Made by a program: the position numbers and the translations under genes. Below the pieces are notes generated by a model. The model saw nothing but the letters and a program-made list of their open reading frames with translations. It did no database searches and was not told the origin of the DNA. 64,000 nt of DNA from Chitinophagales bacterium (GTDB lineage: Bacteria; Bacteroidota; Bacteroidia; Chitinophagales; Chitinophagaceae): the NCBI GenBank assembly GCA_030832645.1, contig JAURIR010000003.1, positions 1 to 64,000 of the forward strand, in the 5' to 3' direction. Shown here piece after piece: positions 18,524-27,068 of the stretch (within the stretch, counting starts at the first letter, position 1; every line of letters starts with the position of its first letter).

Positions 18524-20029
18524 CTATCTACTTTTATGTAGTGCAGTAAGAAAAGATTCTGCATGATGCAAATGATTTTTCTTTTTTGAATCCTCCATCT
18601 TATCCCATGTTTTTAACAACATTGCCCAACGAGGATTTTTTGAAAATACATTTCGGTAGGTAGATAAAAATCGCCAAAAAAGCCCATCCCATATTGCTTG
18701 CCACTCTCCCTTGGGGAAGTCGCCCATCTTCATGAGATAATTCGATCCTGCAATGTAGGGTTTACTTGTAATCATACCCCCGTCACTGAATTGCGACATA
18801 CCGTATACATTTGGTACCATTACCCAATCGTATGCATCAATGTACATTTCCATGAACCATTTGTATACTTCATCTGGATGTATCTCGCAGAGCAGCATGA
18901 AATTTCCTACTACCATCAAACGTTCGATGTGATGATTGTATCCTGTTTTTAGTAATTTCTGAATAGTAATATCAATCGGTGGAATTCCGGTTGTTCCATC
19001 ATAAAATGATTTCGGCATTTTATGTTTGAAGTTCCAAAAGTTCTTCGTGCGTTGTACAGAGCCTATTTTCTGATAGGTCAATTGAACAAATTCTCTCCAT
19101 CCCATCAATTGGCGTATGATACCTTCTATACTATTAATAGGAGCCTGTCCTTTTTTATATGCATCCAACAATTTTTGAATAATATCTGCTGGAGACAACA
19201 ATCCTATATTCAACAAAGGACTGAGTACACTGTGGAACAATGTATTTTCTTTGCATACCATTGCATCTTCATAGATGCCAAAGTCTTGAAGTTTTTCTTG
19301 AATGAAAAGATCCAATGCTTTTTCTGCATCTGCGTGCGTGCAAGGGTAATATACTTTTGAATTATTTTTTTCGAATGGAGAAGTTGATTCACCAAAATGC
19401 TTCTTGAAATGAGTTTCTGTATATGTAACAGCCTCCTTGATGTACGGATTTTCTCCTGAAAAATGAATCGGAGGGATAGTAGTATTCTTTGGGATCTTTT
19501 TTCTGTTTTCTACATCGTAGGTCCAGCTTCCGCCTAGTGGTGCATTTTTCGCATCTATCAGAATATTTCTTGATTTTCTCTGTTCAATATAAAACCCTGT
19601 TTGGTAAAATGGCCGACGATTGCCCAATAGCGCAATGTCATCTTTTTTATTATTGATGAAATTAGGACTTGGAAGGAATGCTAGTTGAATTTTATACTTC
19701 TTAGAATTTTCTTCGAGTTGTTTTTCCAACCAGTTATCGTTTGGGTGAAATAGCTTGGTACGCGTGACTTTATTTTTACTGAATAGCTTGAATAAGTCAC
19801 TGATCTTTGATTCCTTTTCCTTGTTATCAATATAATGCACATCGAATTTGCTCTTACGAAGCATTGCTTCGTAGTATTTCATCGAGGAACGATGCAGCAT
19901 TATTTTTTGTTTGTGGAATGCGTATTGATTGAAAAACAATTCGTTCTCAATTACATAGATTGGAACTGATTTCTCAAATTGAGAGCAATCTTTGAATAAC
20001 TGATGAGGGAAAATGAGAAAAACCTCCAT
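18524..20029 (-). CDS. CryB/PhrB-type cryptochrome/photolyase family protein lacking the Fe-S cysteine block
   Basis: A 501-residue protein of the DPRP/PF04244 class: an N-terminal Rossmann-like domain (FLIFPHQLF...VPIYVIENELFF) and a C-terminal FAD domain (IRQLMGWREFVQLTY, YNHHIERLMVVGNFMLL, DAYDWVMVPNVYGMSQFSDGG). Characterised relatives bind FAD, a lumazine antenna and a [4Fe-4S] cluster using cysteines that follow this last motif. Here residues 436-459 read GDFPKGEWQAIWDGLFWRFL and onward with no cysteine, so the cluster is probably absent. Likely (6-4) photolyase or photoreceptor; function uncertain. Followed by no close minus-strand partner; YceI lies 36 bases upstream. Confidence 0.9.
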   Translation of the reverse strand: MEVFLIFPHQLFKDCSQFEKSVPIYVIENELFFNQYAFHKQKIMLHRSSMKYYEAMLRKSKFDVHYIDNKEKESKISDLFKLFSKNKVTRTKLFHPNDNWLEKQLEENSKKYKIQLAFLPSPNFINNKKDDIALLGNRRPFYQTGFYIEQRKSRNILIDAKNAPLGGSWTYDVENRKKIPKNTTIPPIHFSGENPYIKEAVTYTETHFKKHFGESTSPFEKNNSKVYYPCTHADAEKALDLFIQEKLQDFGIYEDAMVCKENTLFHSVLSPLLNIGLLSPADIIQKLLDAYKKGQAPINSIEGIIRQLMGWREFVQLTYQKIGSVQRTKNFWNFKHKMPKSFYDGTTGIPPIDITIQKLLKTGYNHHIERLMVVGNFMLLCEIHPDEVYKWFMEMYIDAYDWVMVPNVYGMSQFSDGGMITSKPYIAGSNYLMKMGDFPKGEWQAIWDGLFWRFLSTYRNVFSKNPRWAMLLKTWDKMEDSKKKNHLHHAESFLTALHKSR

Positions 20030-20065
20030 AGGGAGGTTAACAATTTTTATTTAATTCTGTTCAAA

Positions 20066-20596
20066 TTACCAGGCTGCTTCAAAATTGACCTTGACCTCGT
20101 TGTCTACTTTTGAAAGCATGAAGGAAGGTCTCTCTATTTTAAAGTCTTCTAACAAAAAGATGAAGTTTCCGCTTACGATGGTCTTGGTGCCCTTTTTTGA
20201 CATGGCACCTTCAAACGAGATTTCTTTTTTAACGCCATGAAAATCGAGCAGACCCTTTACAAGTAATTTCTCTTTGTTGGCGTATTCAATTGAAGTGGAT
20301 TGAAAAGATATCGTTGGAAATTTTAGTGCTTCAGTTACTTCCATCATATGTGCATCTCGGTTGGAGCTTTTGGAATCAAATGCACTCACTTTGGTTATAA
20401 TAGCCACCTTTTCAACTTGCCCACTGTTATTCAGCTGGACAATTCCATTAAGTTGGTTGGAAGTGCCTTCCCATGCATGCATGATATGATTCATGGCATA
20501 GGTGATCGAAGATTGACTTTTATCTATCGGGACTTTTGTTTGCGAAAAAGATAAGAACGGCGTACATCCAAGAAACAGAGCGAATAGAAGTTTCAT
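20066..20596 (-). CDS. YceI family exported lipid-binding protein
   Basis: A 176-residue protein with signal peptide (MKLLFALFLGCTPFLSFSQ), then the YceI lipocalin-like barrel: VPIDKSQSSITYAMNHIMHAWEGTS, GQVEKVAIITKVSAFDSKSSNRDAHM, FPTISFQSTSIE and LDFHGVKKEISFEG. YceI proteins bind polyisoprenoids or quinones in the periplasm. Its ATG directly abuts the stop of the b561-like membrane gene, so they are co-transcribed. YceI and cytochrome b561 are often fused or adjacent, supporting a quinone/redox role. The cryptochrome gene follows downstream. Confidence 0.9.
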   Translation of the reverse strand: MKLLFALFLGCTPFLSFSQTKVPIDKSQSSITYAMNHIMHAWEGTSNQLNGIVQLNNSGQVEKVAIITKVSAFDSKSSNRDAHMMEVTEALKFPTISFQSTSIEYANKEKLLVKGLLDFHGVKKEISFEGAMSKKGTKTIVSGNFIFLLEDFKIERPSFMLSKVDNEVKVNFEAAW

Positions 20597-21190
20597 TTAT
20601 TTAAATTTTATACTGATAATGGCTGCGCCAAAGCTTGCAAATGTTGTAATGGCAGCAGCCCTGTGGTATGCTTTTGGAGCATTCTCTGCCAGAATATTTG
20701 TTGTAATCATGCCAGCGAGGTGAACTATAGACAATAATTTGTGTAATCGAATCGCAGAAAGTTTTTTATCTCGGTTGAGCAGCGGTGGGGGAGCGAAAAA
20801 TGACATGGCTGCAGTAGCACCGTAGGTAATATTTACAGCTGTAGCCAGGTTTTCGTGAACATCTTTGATGCCATAATTACCTTTATATAATTGTGAACCG
20901 GTATATGCCTGTCCTGCCATACCACCCAATGTGATGAATCCTAGCACCTGATGAGCCACCAGCATTGCTCTTCTGACTTTTAATTCTTTTTCTCTATTTG
21001 CAGTATTCAATTGGATGATAGGTCTCATCAGCCCTTTTTCTCCCCACAAAATTCTTTGGGAGATGAGCATTCTAGGAGGTAATAATTGAACAGATGAGTC
21101 CGCTTTGTCTTGAAGTTCGGCCAATAGATCATTTTGAGCGGAAGCGAATTGGGACATTGCTAGAAACAATAGGAAAAACAGCTTTTTCAT
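20597..21190 (-). CDS. Exported four-helix membrane protein, cytochrome b561-like
   Basis: I use the ATG at 21190, which begins a clear signal peptide (MKKLFFLLFLAMSQFASAQ); the longer frame to 21241 adds 17 unlikely residues. After about 70 periplasmic residues there are four hydrophobic helices, each with a histidine at one end: AHQVLGFITLGGM, VHENLATAVNI, RLHKLLSIVHLAGMI and YHRAAAITTF. This arrangement suggests paired heme-ligating histidines as in b561 proteins. Heme binding is inference; sequence alone does not prove it. Directly upstream of the YceI gene. Confidence 0.65.
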   Translation of the reverse strand: MKKLFFLLFLAMSQFASAQNDLLAELQDKADSSVQLLPPRMLISQRILWGEKGLMRPIIQLNTANREKELKVRRAMLVAHQVLGFITLGGMAGQAYTGSQLYKGNYGIKDVHENLATAVNITYGATAAMSFFAPPPLLNRDKKLSAIRLHKLLSIVHLAGMITTNILAENAPKAYHRAAAITTFASFGAAIISIKFK

Positions 21191-21280
21191 GCGCGTATAT
21201 GAATTGGGGTGTAATTTACTCAATGTTTGAATGTTGAGCATTTATAAAAAAAGCTAAAAAATCAAACACTTAGATTATTC

Positions 21281-21288
21281 TATCTTTG
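21281..21288 (+). promoter_or_regulatory. Candidate Bacteroidota -7 promoter element
   Basis: TATCTTTG matches TAnnTTTG and ends nine bases before the ATG at 21298 of the DUF2490 gene. No convincing TTTG element is seen at the expected -33 position, so support is partial; an mRNA from here would be nearly leaderless. Confidence 0.3.
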
Positions 21289-21297
21289 ACAAGGTTT

Positions 21298-22053
21298 ATG
21301 TTAAAAAGTTACATTTTACTATTTTTTCTTCTTTTTGGTGGTTTCTCTTTGGTTGGATGGGCACAATCTAGCAAGACTGTCAATCAAAATGTCTGGATTT
21401 CCTATACTGGCTTGCTTCCAATCAATAAAAAATTTTCTATACACACTGAACTATCCTGGCGTAGAAATGAATACCTGAAAAATCCACAGCAGTTATTACT
21501 ACGGACTGCATTGGTGAGGAATTTTGCCAAAGGGGTATCCCTTGCAGGTGGCTATTCTTACATAATTACCTACCCTTATGGGGCTTTTGCAAGTAAATCG
21601 ACCTTCCCCGAAAATCGAATCTGGGAGCAATTGCAGGTCAAAAAACAATGGGGTAAAACGGAAGTGATTTCACGATTGCGTCTTGAGCAACGATTCGTGT
21701 ATCAGCCAGTGTTGGTTGGAACTTCCTACAAACCGGGTCCTTCCGTATATTCTACACGCATACGTATTATGCAGCGTTTTTCTATTCCATTATTTACTCC
21801 TTCGATCAAAGACAAGGCTATCTATGCTGCTGTTTTTGATGAACTATTTTATGGATTTGGTAGACAGATCGGGTCTCACCATTTTGATCAAAATAGATTT
21901 TTTGGAGGGCTTGGTTATGTGGTACCAAAATTTGGCAGAGTGGAGGTGGGGTATTTACATCAACAAATTCACAGAAGCGGAGGAACAAAAATTGAGAATA
22001 ATAGAACTATTCAAATTAATTTTCTTCCTACCCTCCTTACAAACAGAAAATAA
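21298..22053 (+). CDS. DUF2490 outer-membrane beta-barrel protein
   Basis: I choose the ATG at 21298 rather than the TTG at 21286; it opens the signal peptide (SYILLFFLLFGGFSLVGWAQ). The 251-residue product follows DUF2490: QNVWISYTGLLPINKKFSIHTE, LLLRTALVRNF, VSLAGGYSYI, NRIWEQLQV, RLRLEQRF, FFGGLGYVV and a terminal strand. It is a predicted outer-membrane barrel of unknown role. Convergent with the plug-domain gene, 11 bases apart. Confidence 0.85.
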   Translation: MLKSYILLFFLLFGGFSLVGWAQSSKTVNQNVWISYTGLLPINKKFSIHTELSWRRNEYLKNPQQLLLRTALVRNFAKGVSLAGGYSYIITYPYGAFASKSTFPENRIWEQLQVKKQWGKTEVISRLRLEQRFVYQPVLVGTSYKPGPSVYSTRIRIMQRFSIPLFTPSIKDKAIYAAVFDELFYGFGRQIGSHHFDQNRFFGGLGYVVPKFGRVEVGYLHQQIHRSGGTKIENNRTIQINFLPTLLTNRK

Positions 22054-22064
22054 AAAGTTTCATT

Positions 22065-22925
22065 TTATTTTACTTGTATCTTCTCTTTGAGTAGTTCGAT
22101 GAGTTTTTTGTTATCACCTGATGCGCTGAATGCATTCGCTCTTTCTCCGAAAACCCAAAGTGTGTAAGGTATTTCCTTTTGAACTCTTAGTTCATTAGGA
22201 ATAACATTTTCGTCACCACCTTTTTTTGTTTTGATGATCACAACTCCGTTCGCTCCTCTTACACCGTAAAATGCAGTTGCAGATGCATCTTTTAGAACTT
22301 CAACCGACGCGATATCATCTGGATTGATGCTGCTGATATTATTGATAGGCACATCATCAACTATATACAATGGGTTGCTGTTTGAATTGACTGAACTAAA
22401 TCCACGAATTCTAACTTTCGGTACACCACCAGGTGAATTATCGTTTCCCACTACTACACCTGCAGCTTGACCCTGCATCTTTTGTACTACTGTTCCACTG
22501 GTTAGGGCGAGCTGTTGCTGAGTGATCTTGCTATTTCGCGCATTGGATTCTGCAGTACGTATTTTATTTTTTTTAGGAGTAAATTGAATACCGATACCAT
22601 TTTCTTGGTTTGATCCCTTCCCCTTTATCATGGTAACTTTCCCCAATTCATTCAAGGATATGCCGATCGTATCGTAAATCGGTTTTCCTGTTATGTAATC
22701 GTTTGGATCGGTATAAAAAATATATAAACTATCGTTTAGTAGGGTGAATTTTCTTTCTGCACTTGACTCCTGAATCAAATTATTATTAAAAACAAGAGAT
22801 CCCATTTTTGTGAAATGTTTTTCCAAGAGGAATACCAGGTCACGGTCTTTAGTAGAGGCGTTGATTTGAGATTTTATATCAGATATGAAAACAACGCATA
22901 AAAGAATGAGTGCTATCTTTTTCAT
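22065..22925 (-). CDS. Orphan TonB-dependent receptor plug-domain protein (no barrel)
   Basis: A 286-residue exported protein. After a signal peptide and roughly 110 unassigned residues, residues from about 140 to 235 form a SusC-type plug: VVQKMQGQAAGVVVG, VRIRGFSSVNSNSNPLYIVDD, INPDDIASVEVLKDASATAFYG and GANGVVIIKTKKG. No beta-barrel follows; only about 50 residues remain (IPYTLWVFGERANAF...). It is therefore a stand-alone plug, not a truncated gene fragment, since signal and stop are intact. Role unknown; possible regulator or binding partner of receptors. Located 55 bases downstream of the LolA-like gene. Confidence 0.82.
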   Translation of the reverse strand: MKKIALILLCVVFISDIKSQINASTKDRDLVFLLEKHFTKMGSLVFNNNLIQESSAERKFTLLNDSLYIFYTDPNDYITGKPIYDTIGISLNELGKVTMIKGKGSNQENGIGIQFTPKKNKIRTAESNARNSKITQQQLALTSGTVVQKMQGQAAGVVVGNDNSPGGVPKVRIRGFSSVNSNSNPLYIVDDVPINNISSINPDDIASVEVLKDASATAFYGVRGANGVVIIKTKKGGDENVIPNELRVQKEIPYTLWVFGERANAFSASGDNKKLIELLKEKIQVK

Positions 22926-22980
22926 GTTGTTGGTTTATATAAAGTTATAAAACAAATCTAATGGAAATGCAATTGTATTG

Positions 22981-23652
22981 TTAATTGATTGTATAGTTAT
23001 CAAACTGAATCTCTGCTTTTCCTTTATTCATTGAATTTTTATCCATTTTTTGATTTTTCGAAGTTGCATTATCAAAATCAAGTGTCAATCCTTTTGGTAT
23101 TTTATAATCCTTTGCGTTAAACGTAAACACCAATTTATCGGGTAGCCCATATTTCTTGTATTTCCCATATTCCATCTTCATCTCATAGGTCCCTTCTTCC
23201 TTTGTGGTCGTGCTACTTTTTTCTACTACATAGTCTGTTTCGTTGATATACAGTGTAGACAACACAATATTATTTTCTTGTGAAGTGGGCAGCAACCGCA
23301 CTACTCTCAGCGTTTTATTATTAACAGTTTCTTTTCCTCCATCTATGATGGTATATTCATTCGACAATATATTTTGTAAAGAGATTGCACGCACGCCTTT
23401 TGGAATAAATGTTACGCCGTTTTTACTGGTAATGCTCAATTCATTTGGTTTCTTAAATAGCACCGTCACTTTTGCAACAGGAATTTTTAAATAAGCAATA
23501 GACGTTTTAAGCGTACCTACTGCTTCGTATTTATTTATTTTTTCTAGTTTTTCTTTGACACGTTGCAGGACACTATTGATATCTTGACTTTGAGCAGATA
23601 TACTTGATAGGAATAGAAGGGCAATGAATACAGTTGATTTAATATGTATCAT
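22981..23652 (-). CDS. LolA-like outer-membrane lipoprotein-sorting family protein
   Basis: A 223-residue protein with signal peptide (STVFIALLFLSSISAQSQ) and a mature domain of long beta-strands typical of LolA/LolB-like folds: VKEKLEKINKYEAVGTLKTSI, VTVLFKKPNELSI, STLYINETDYVVEKSSTT and YGLPDKLVFTFNAKDY. Such proteins carry hydrophobic ligands or lipoproteins across the periplasm. The start overlaps the end of the ABC permease gene by four bases (ATGA), so it belongs to that operon and may be a periplasmic partner of the transporter. Confidence 0.75.
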   Translation of the reverse strand: MIHIKSTVFIALLFLSSISAQSQDINSVLQRVKEKLEKINKYEAVGTLKTSIAYLKIPVAKVTVLFKKPNELSITSKNGVTFIPKGVRAISLQNILSNEYTIIDGGKETVNNKTLRVVRLLPTSQENNIVLSTLYINETDYVVEKSSTTTKEEGTYEMKMEYGKYKKYGLPDKLVFTFNAKDYKIPKGLTLDFDNATSKNQKMDKNSMNKGKAEIQFDNYTIN

Positions 23653-24542
23653 GATAGAATATCTTTTCTTTTAAAGAAGTACCAAGTAAGGGTTTGAAGA
23701 ACCCCAATATGAGCCAATAGAATGAGTACACTGTATTTAATTGACCGAAGATCTTCGATACTTCCTTTAATAGGAACGCCCTCGGGGGTTGTGGCTATGT
23801 AAAAGAAACCTTTCCAACCCACCAAATAGCTGGTGAAGAGATAAGGTTTTACATGAATATCTATGATAGGGATGTTCATATTGGAAACAATCGTAAAAAC
23901 CAGCACAATACAGATCGTAGTAATAATGGGGCCGATAGAATTTTCGGCAAACAAGGAAAAAAATATAGCGAGTGAAACAATCACCGTCAAAGCAATGGCT
24001 GCATATCCGAATGCTGCCAAATACCTCCATAAAATATCATCACTTGAAATCTGCATGATTTGAGAAACTTCGCCTGCAACCCTGAATACAAGCATGTCTC
24101 CAGAGCCAAATATGAGTACTGATAGCCCTAGTGAGAACAATGCCATCCATACCAATAGAACAAGTGTATATGCAATGGATGCAAGAAATTTTGCCCATAA
24201 AATTTCATGCCTGTAAACAGGTTTGCTTAACAATAGACGCAATGTCCCCATGTTGGCTTCTCCGCTGATTGCATCACCTGCAACCAATGCAACGAGTATT
24301 GGTACCTGAACAAGGAGTGTATTTAATATAATATAGCACATGAAATATCCGTTCAGTGCATTTACTTTATTAAGTTGAAAACTGTCGTTGACTCCTTGCA
24401 GCATCAGGTTCATATAATTTTCACCATCTGCTTTGAATGCAAATTGAAATATTAGAACAATCGCAGAGATCGCTGCAAAGGATATGAAGGTCCTGGGCCG
24501 TTTACTGATTTTGAATAATTCAATGGCTAGAAGCGATCTCAT
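23649..24542 (-). CDS. ABC transporter permease (ABC-2 type)
   Basis: A 297-residue membrane protein with six hydrophobic segments. The N-terminal RSLLAIELFKISKRPRTFISF and the ALVAGDAISGEANMGTLRLLLSKPVYRHEILWAKF block are the classic ABC2_membrane_2/NosY-like elements. It overlaps the ATPase gene upstream and the LolA-like gene downstream by four bases each, giving a tightly coupled operon. Substrate is unknown; export of a lipid or peptide is a plausible guess. Confidence 0.9.
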   Translation of the reverse strand: MRSLLAIELFKISKRPRTFISFAAISAIVLIFQFAFKADGENYMNLMLQGVNDSFQLNKVNALNGYFMCYIILNTLLVQVPILVALVAGDAISGEANMGTLRLLLSKPVYRHEILWAKFLASIAYTLVLLVWMALFSLGLSVLIFGSGDMLVFRVAGEVSQIMQISSDDILWRYLAAFGYAAIALTVIVSLAIFFSLFAENSIGPIITTICIVLVFTIVSNMNIPIIDIHVKPYLFTSYLVGWKGFFYIATTPEGVPIKGSIEDLRSIKYSVLILLAHIGVLQTLTWYFFKRKDILS

Positions 24543-25453
24543 ATTGTAGAGTTGGTGAGTTGAAGAAAATAATTCTCAAGTGAGTGGTTTGTTTTCACAT
24601 TCATGATAGCAATATCTTTTTCAACCAAAAATTTTACCAATTCAGGAACCAGTTTTTTATTCATTTTAAATACCAGCGAATCGTTTGATAGTAATTGACG
24701 ACTCCATTGACTTTGTCTAATTTGATTCATTGCAGCGCCGGGGTCATTCGTTTCAATTTCTACAATGGTATTCGCAGGGTCTAACAATTCATTTACTTTT
24801 CCTTCTACTATCTTTTCTCCTTTGTGTAGGATGATCATATTGTCTGCAATCATTTCAATTTCGTGTAAGAGATGCGAGGATATCAAAATGGTTCTTCCTT
24901 CGTTTTTACTGAAATGAGTAATCAAATTTCTGATATCTGCGATTCCCTGTGGGTCCAAGCCGTTTGTGGGTTCGTCTAAAATGATAAAGGAAGGATCATT
25001 GAGGAGTGCAATGGCAATCCCCAATCGTTGTTTCATTCCCTGGCTGTATGATTTCACTTTGTCGTTTCCTCTGCCGGAAAGGCCAACTTTCCCCAATAAT
25101 TCCTCCAGTTCTGCTCGCTTGAGTTGGTTTCCATAGATCATGGAAAATATTCGCAGGTTATCGTAACCGGATAAATAATTATACGCATCCGGTTTTTCAA
25201 TAATTGCACCGATGTTGCGTAAAATAGCTTTTTCATTCCCTTTTAACGGGGTATTAAAAATCTTGATTACCCCTTTGGTAGGTTGAATCAACGAAAGCAA
25301 CATTCTCAGTGTAGTACTTTTTCCTGCTCCGTTTTGACCTAGGAATCCGTATACGCTGCCTTTTTCAATTTGAAAGGAAATATTTTTTACTGCCTCGAAA
25401 CTACCATAGGACTTTGATAGTCCCTCCACCTCCACTATAAGTTGTGCCATCAA
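24539..25453 (-). CDS. ABC transporter ATP-binding protein
   Basis: A 304-residue ATPase of the CcmA/BcrA/NosF type with Walker A GQNGAGKSTT, signature YSQGMKQRLGIA, Walker B FIILDEPTNGLDPQG and the H-loop ISSHLL. The final 80 residues are a typical C-terminal extension. It is the first gene of a minus-strand operon with the permease and LolA-like protein. A second start (Met2) differs by one residue. It powers transport by the adjacent permease. Confidence 0.94.
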   Translation of the reverse strand: MMAQLIVEVEGLSKSYGSFEAVKNISFQIEKGSVYGFLGQNGAGKSTTLRMLLSLIQPTKGVIKIFNTPLKGNEKAILRNIGAIIEKPDAYNYLSGYDNLRIFSMIYGNQLKRAELEELLGKVGLSGRGNDKVKSYSQGMKQRLGIAIALLNDPSFIILDEPTNGLDPQGIADIRNLITHFSKNEGRTILISSHLLHEIEMIADNMIILHKGEKIVEGKVNELLDPANTIVEIETNDPGAAMNQIRQSQWSRQLLSNDSLVFKMNKKLVPELVKFLVEKDIAIMNVKTNHSLENYFLQLTNSTI

Positions 25454-25498
25454 GGGTTTAACAATTGGGCGGTCATATGGTTGATAAAAAAAGTAAAA

Positions 25499-27046
25499 TC
25501 AATTTACTTTTTGCATATTGCTCACAAATGCGAGATGACGGCTATCTGGAGACCATGAATTTACGTTGATAGTGCCCTGACCACCATACAAATGGGCAAT
25601 TACTCTCGGTGCCCCACCCGATACAGGCATGATGCGCAGCATTACCTTTTTATAGGAAGGATGGGAGTTTGGATCGATATCGGTAGGAAAAGAAATAATC
25701 GACATCCATTTTCCATCGGGTGAAATATGCGGAAACCAATTGTTGTACTCGTCGAAAGTGAGTTGCTCCTTGTTACTACCATCGGGTTTCATTCTCCAAA
25801 TCTGCATCGTACCCGATTGCGTTCCGTTGTAATAAATATATTTCCCGTCTGGGGAGTATTCGCATCCGTCCACGTGCCCACTTGTGTTTTTTGTCAGGTC
25901 TTCCTCCATACCAGTTTCAACATTCACTTTATAAATATTATAAACTTTACTTCCATTTCTTTGCGCAACTACCACCACTTCTTTATTGCCAGGTGCCCAT
26001 CCATGCCAATAGGAGGGAGTTTCTTTGGTAACTAATTTTGGAGTTCCTCCTTCAATGGGTAAAACCCATACGGCAGAGCTGGTTAGTTTTTGTTCGACCC
26101 TTGAACTGCTAATGGCTAACATTTTTCCATCAAATGAAATACCATGATCGTTGTTGTTTTTATTTACTTGATCAGTATTTAATTTTTCAAGCGCACCTCC
26201 GCCAACGGGAATTTTATACAACAGACCACCATCATTGAATAATAATTTTTTTCCATCTGGCATCCAATTCGGCGCCTCAAATCGGTGGTTTGCTTCGTGA
26301 ATAATTTTTCTTTTACCTGTGAACGCATCGATAATTTCTAACCTGCAACTGAATACAGGTTCTTTTGTACTCAGTGTTTTTTGTACAACAGGATTGGGAT
26401 GGTAGGTGTAGGGAACGGGTTGGTCAATACGTACATTCCAAGCCTCGATCGTAACACTATCTTTTTCGTTTTGAGCCCTTGCAAATAATCCAACAAATAC
26501 ATCGTCTTTTAATTCTTTCAATTCCTGTGTACCTATTACCTGGAGCGGTTCTCCAAAGTTGGCAACTCTCATGGTATAGCTATTCCCGCTTCTCTCCAAC
26601 TGAATAGTTTGCATATTTTTTTTAGGAAATAGGATAATATTTTCTGGATTGCGGATACTATCGTTTATTTTTCTCCTCCATTGTAAATACATTGCCCCAC
26701 TTTCGTTTTGACAGGCTGAAATTTGTTCGCTGTTATTGGTAAGCGATGACCTAATCATCCATCCAAATTCCTTTGCGATAAGACTAAATTGGGCATTACT
26801 TTTTATATCTGCTGTCAATATAAAATCGCCGCTAATTTTTTTATAGAGATAATGAAAATCTTCTGCGCTATTTTTTATGCTTGAACCTCCTGCAGTCAGG
26901 GTATATGATTGATCCGTGTTATCAAAATTGGCACCCCCTTTTTTCACTGGGGTTCCTACATCGCTCGATTGAGAAAATATTCCAATAAATTCTTGTGCAT
27001 ATAGATTAGATGATATTAAAAATAAAATCAGGAATATATTTTTCAT
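25499..27046 (-). CDS. Exported TolB-like WD40/PD40 propeller protein with N-terminal lectin-like domain
   Basis: The start is the ATG at 27046, which begins a signal peptide (MKNIFLILFLISSNLYAQ); the frame to 27100 overlaps the CBM9 gene. The first 200 residues of the product form a DUF1349-like lectin fold (DFHYLYKKISGDFILTADI, FGWMIRSSL, YLQWRR). The C-terminal half holds PD40/TolB repeats such as APNWMPDGKKLLF, CEYSPDGKYIYYNG and FPHISPDGKWMSII. Probably periplasmic binding or scaffolding; enzymatic activity is not evident. Last gene of the PIG-L/CBM9 operon. Confidence 0.85.
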   Translation of the reverse strand: MKNIFLILFLISSNLYAQEFIGIFSQSSDVGTPVKKGGANFDNTDQSYTLTAGGSSIKNSAEDFHYLYKKISGDFILTADIKSNAQFSLIAKEFGWMIRSSLTNNSEQISACQNESGAMYLQWRRKINDSIRNPENIILFPKKNMQTIQLERSGNSYTMRVANFGEPLQVIGTQELKELKDDVFVGLFARAQNEKDSVTIEAWNVRIDQPVPYTYHPNPVVQKTLSTKEPVFSCRLEIIDAFTGKRKIIHEANHRFEAPNWMPDGKKLLFNDGGLLYKIPVGGGALEKLNTDQVNKNNNDHGISFDGKMLAISSSRVEQKLTSSAVWVLPIEGGTPKLVTKETPSYWHGWAPGNKEVVVVAQRNGSKVYNIYKVNVETGMEEDLTKNTSGHVDGCEYSPDGKYIYYNGTQSGTMQIWRMKPDGSNKEQLTFDEYNNWFPHISPDGKWMSIISFPTDIDPNSHPSYKKVMLRIMPVSGGAPRVIAHLYGGQGTINVNSWSPDSRHLAFVSNMQKVN

Positions 27047-27068
27047 GAGATTTATTTTAGTTGGGGTA

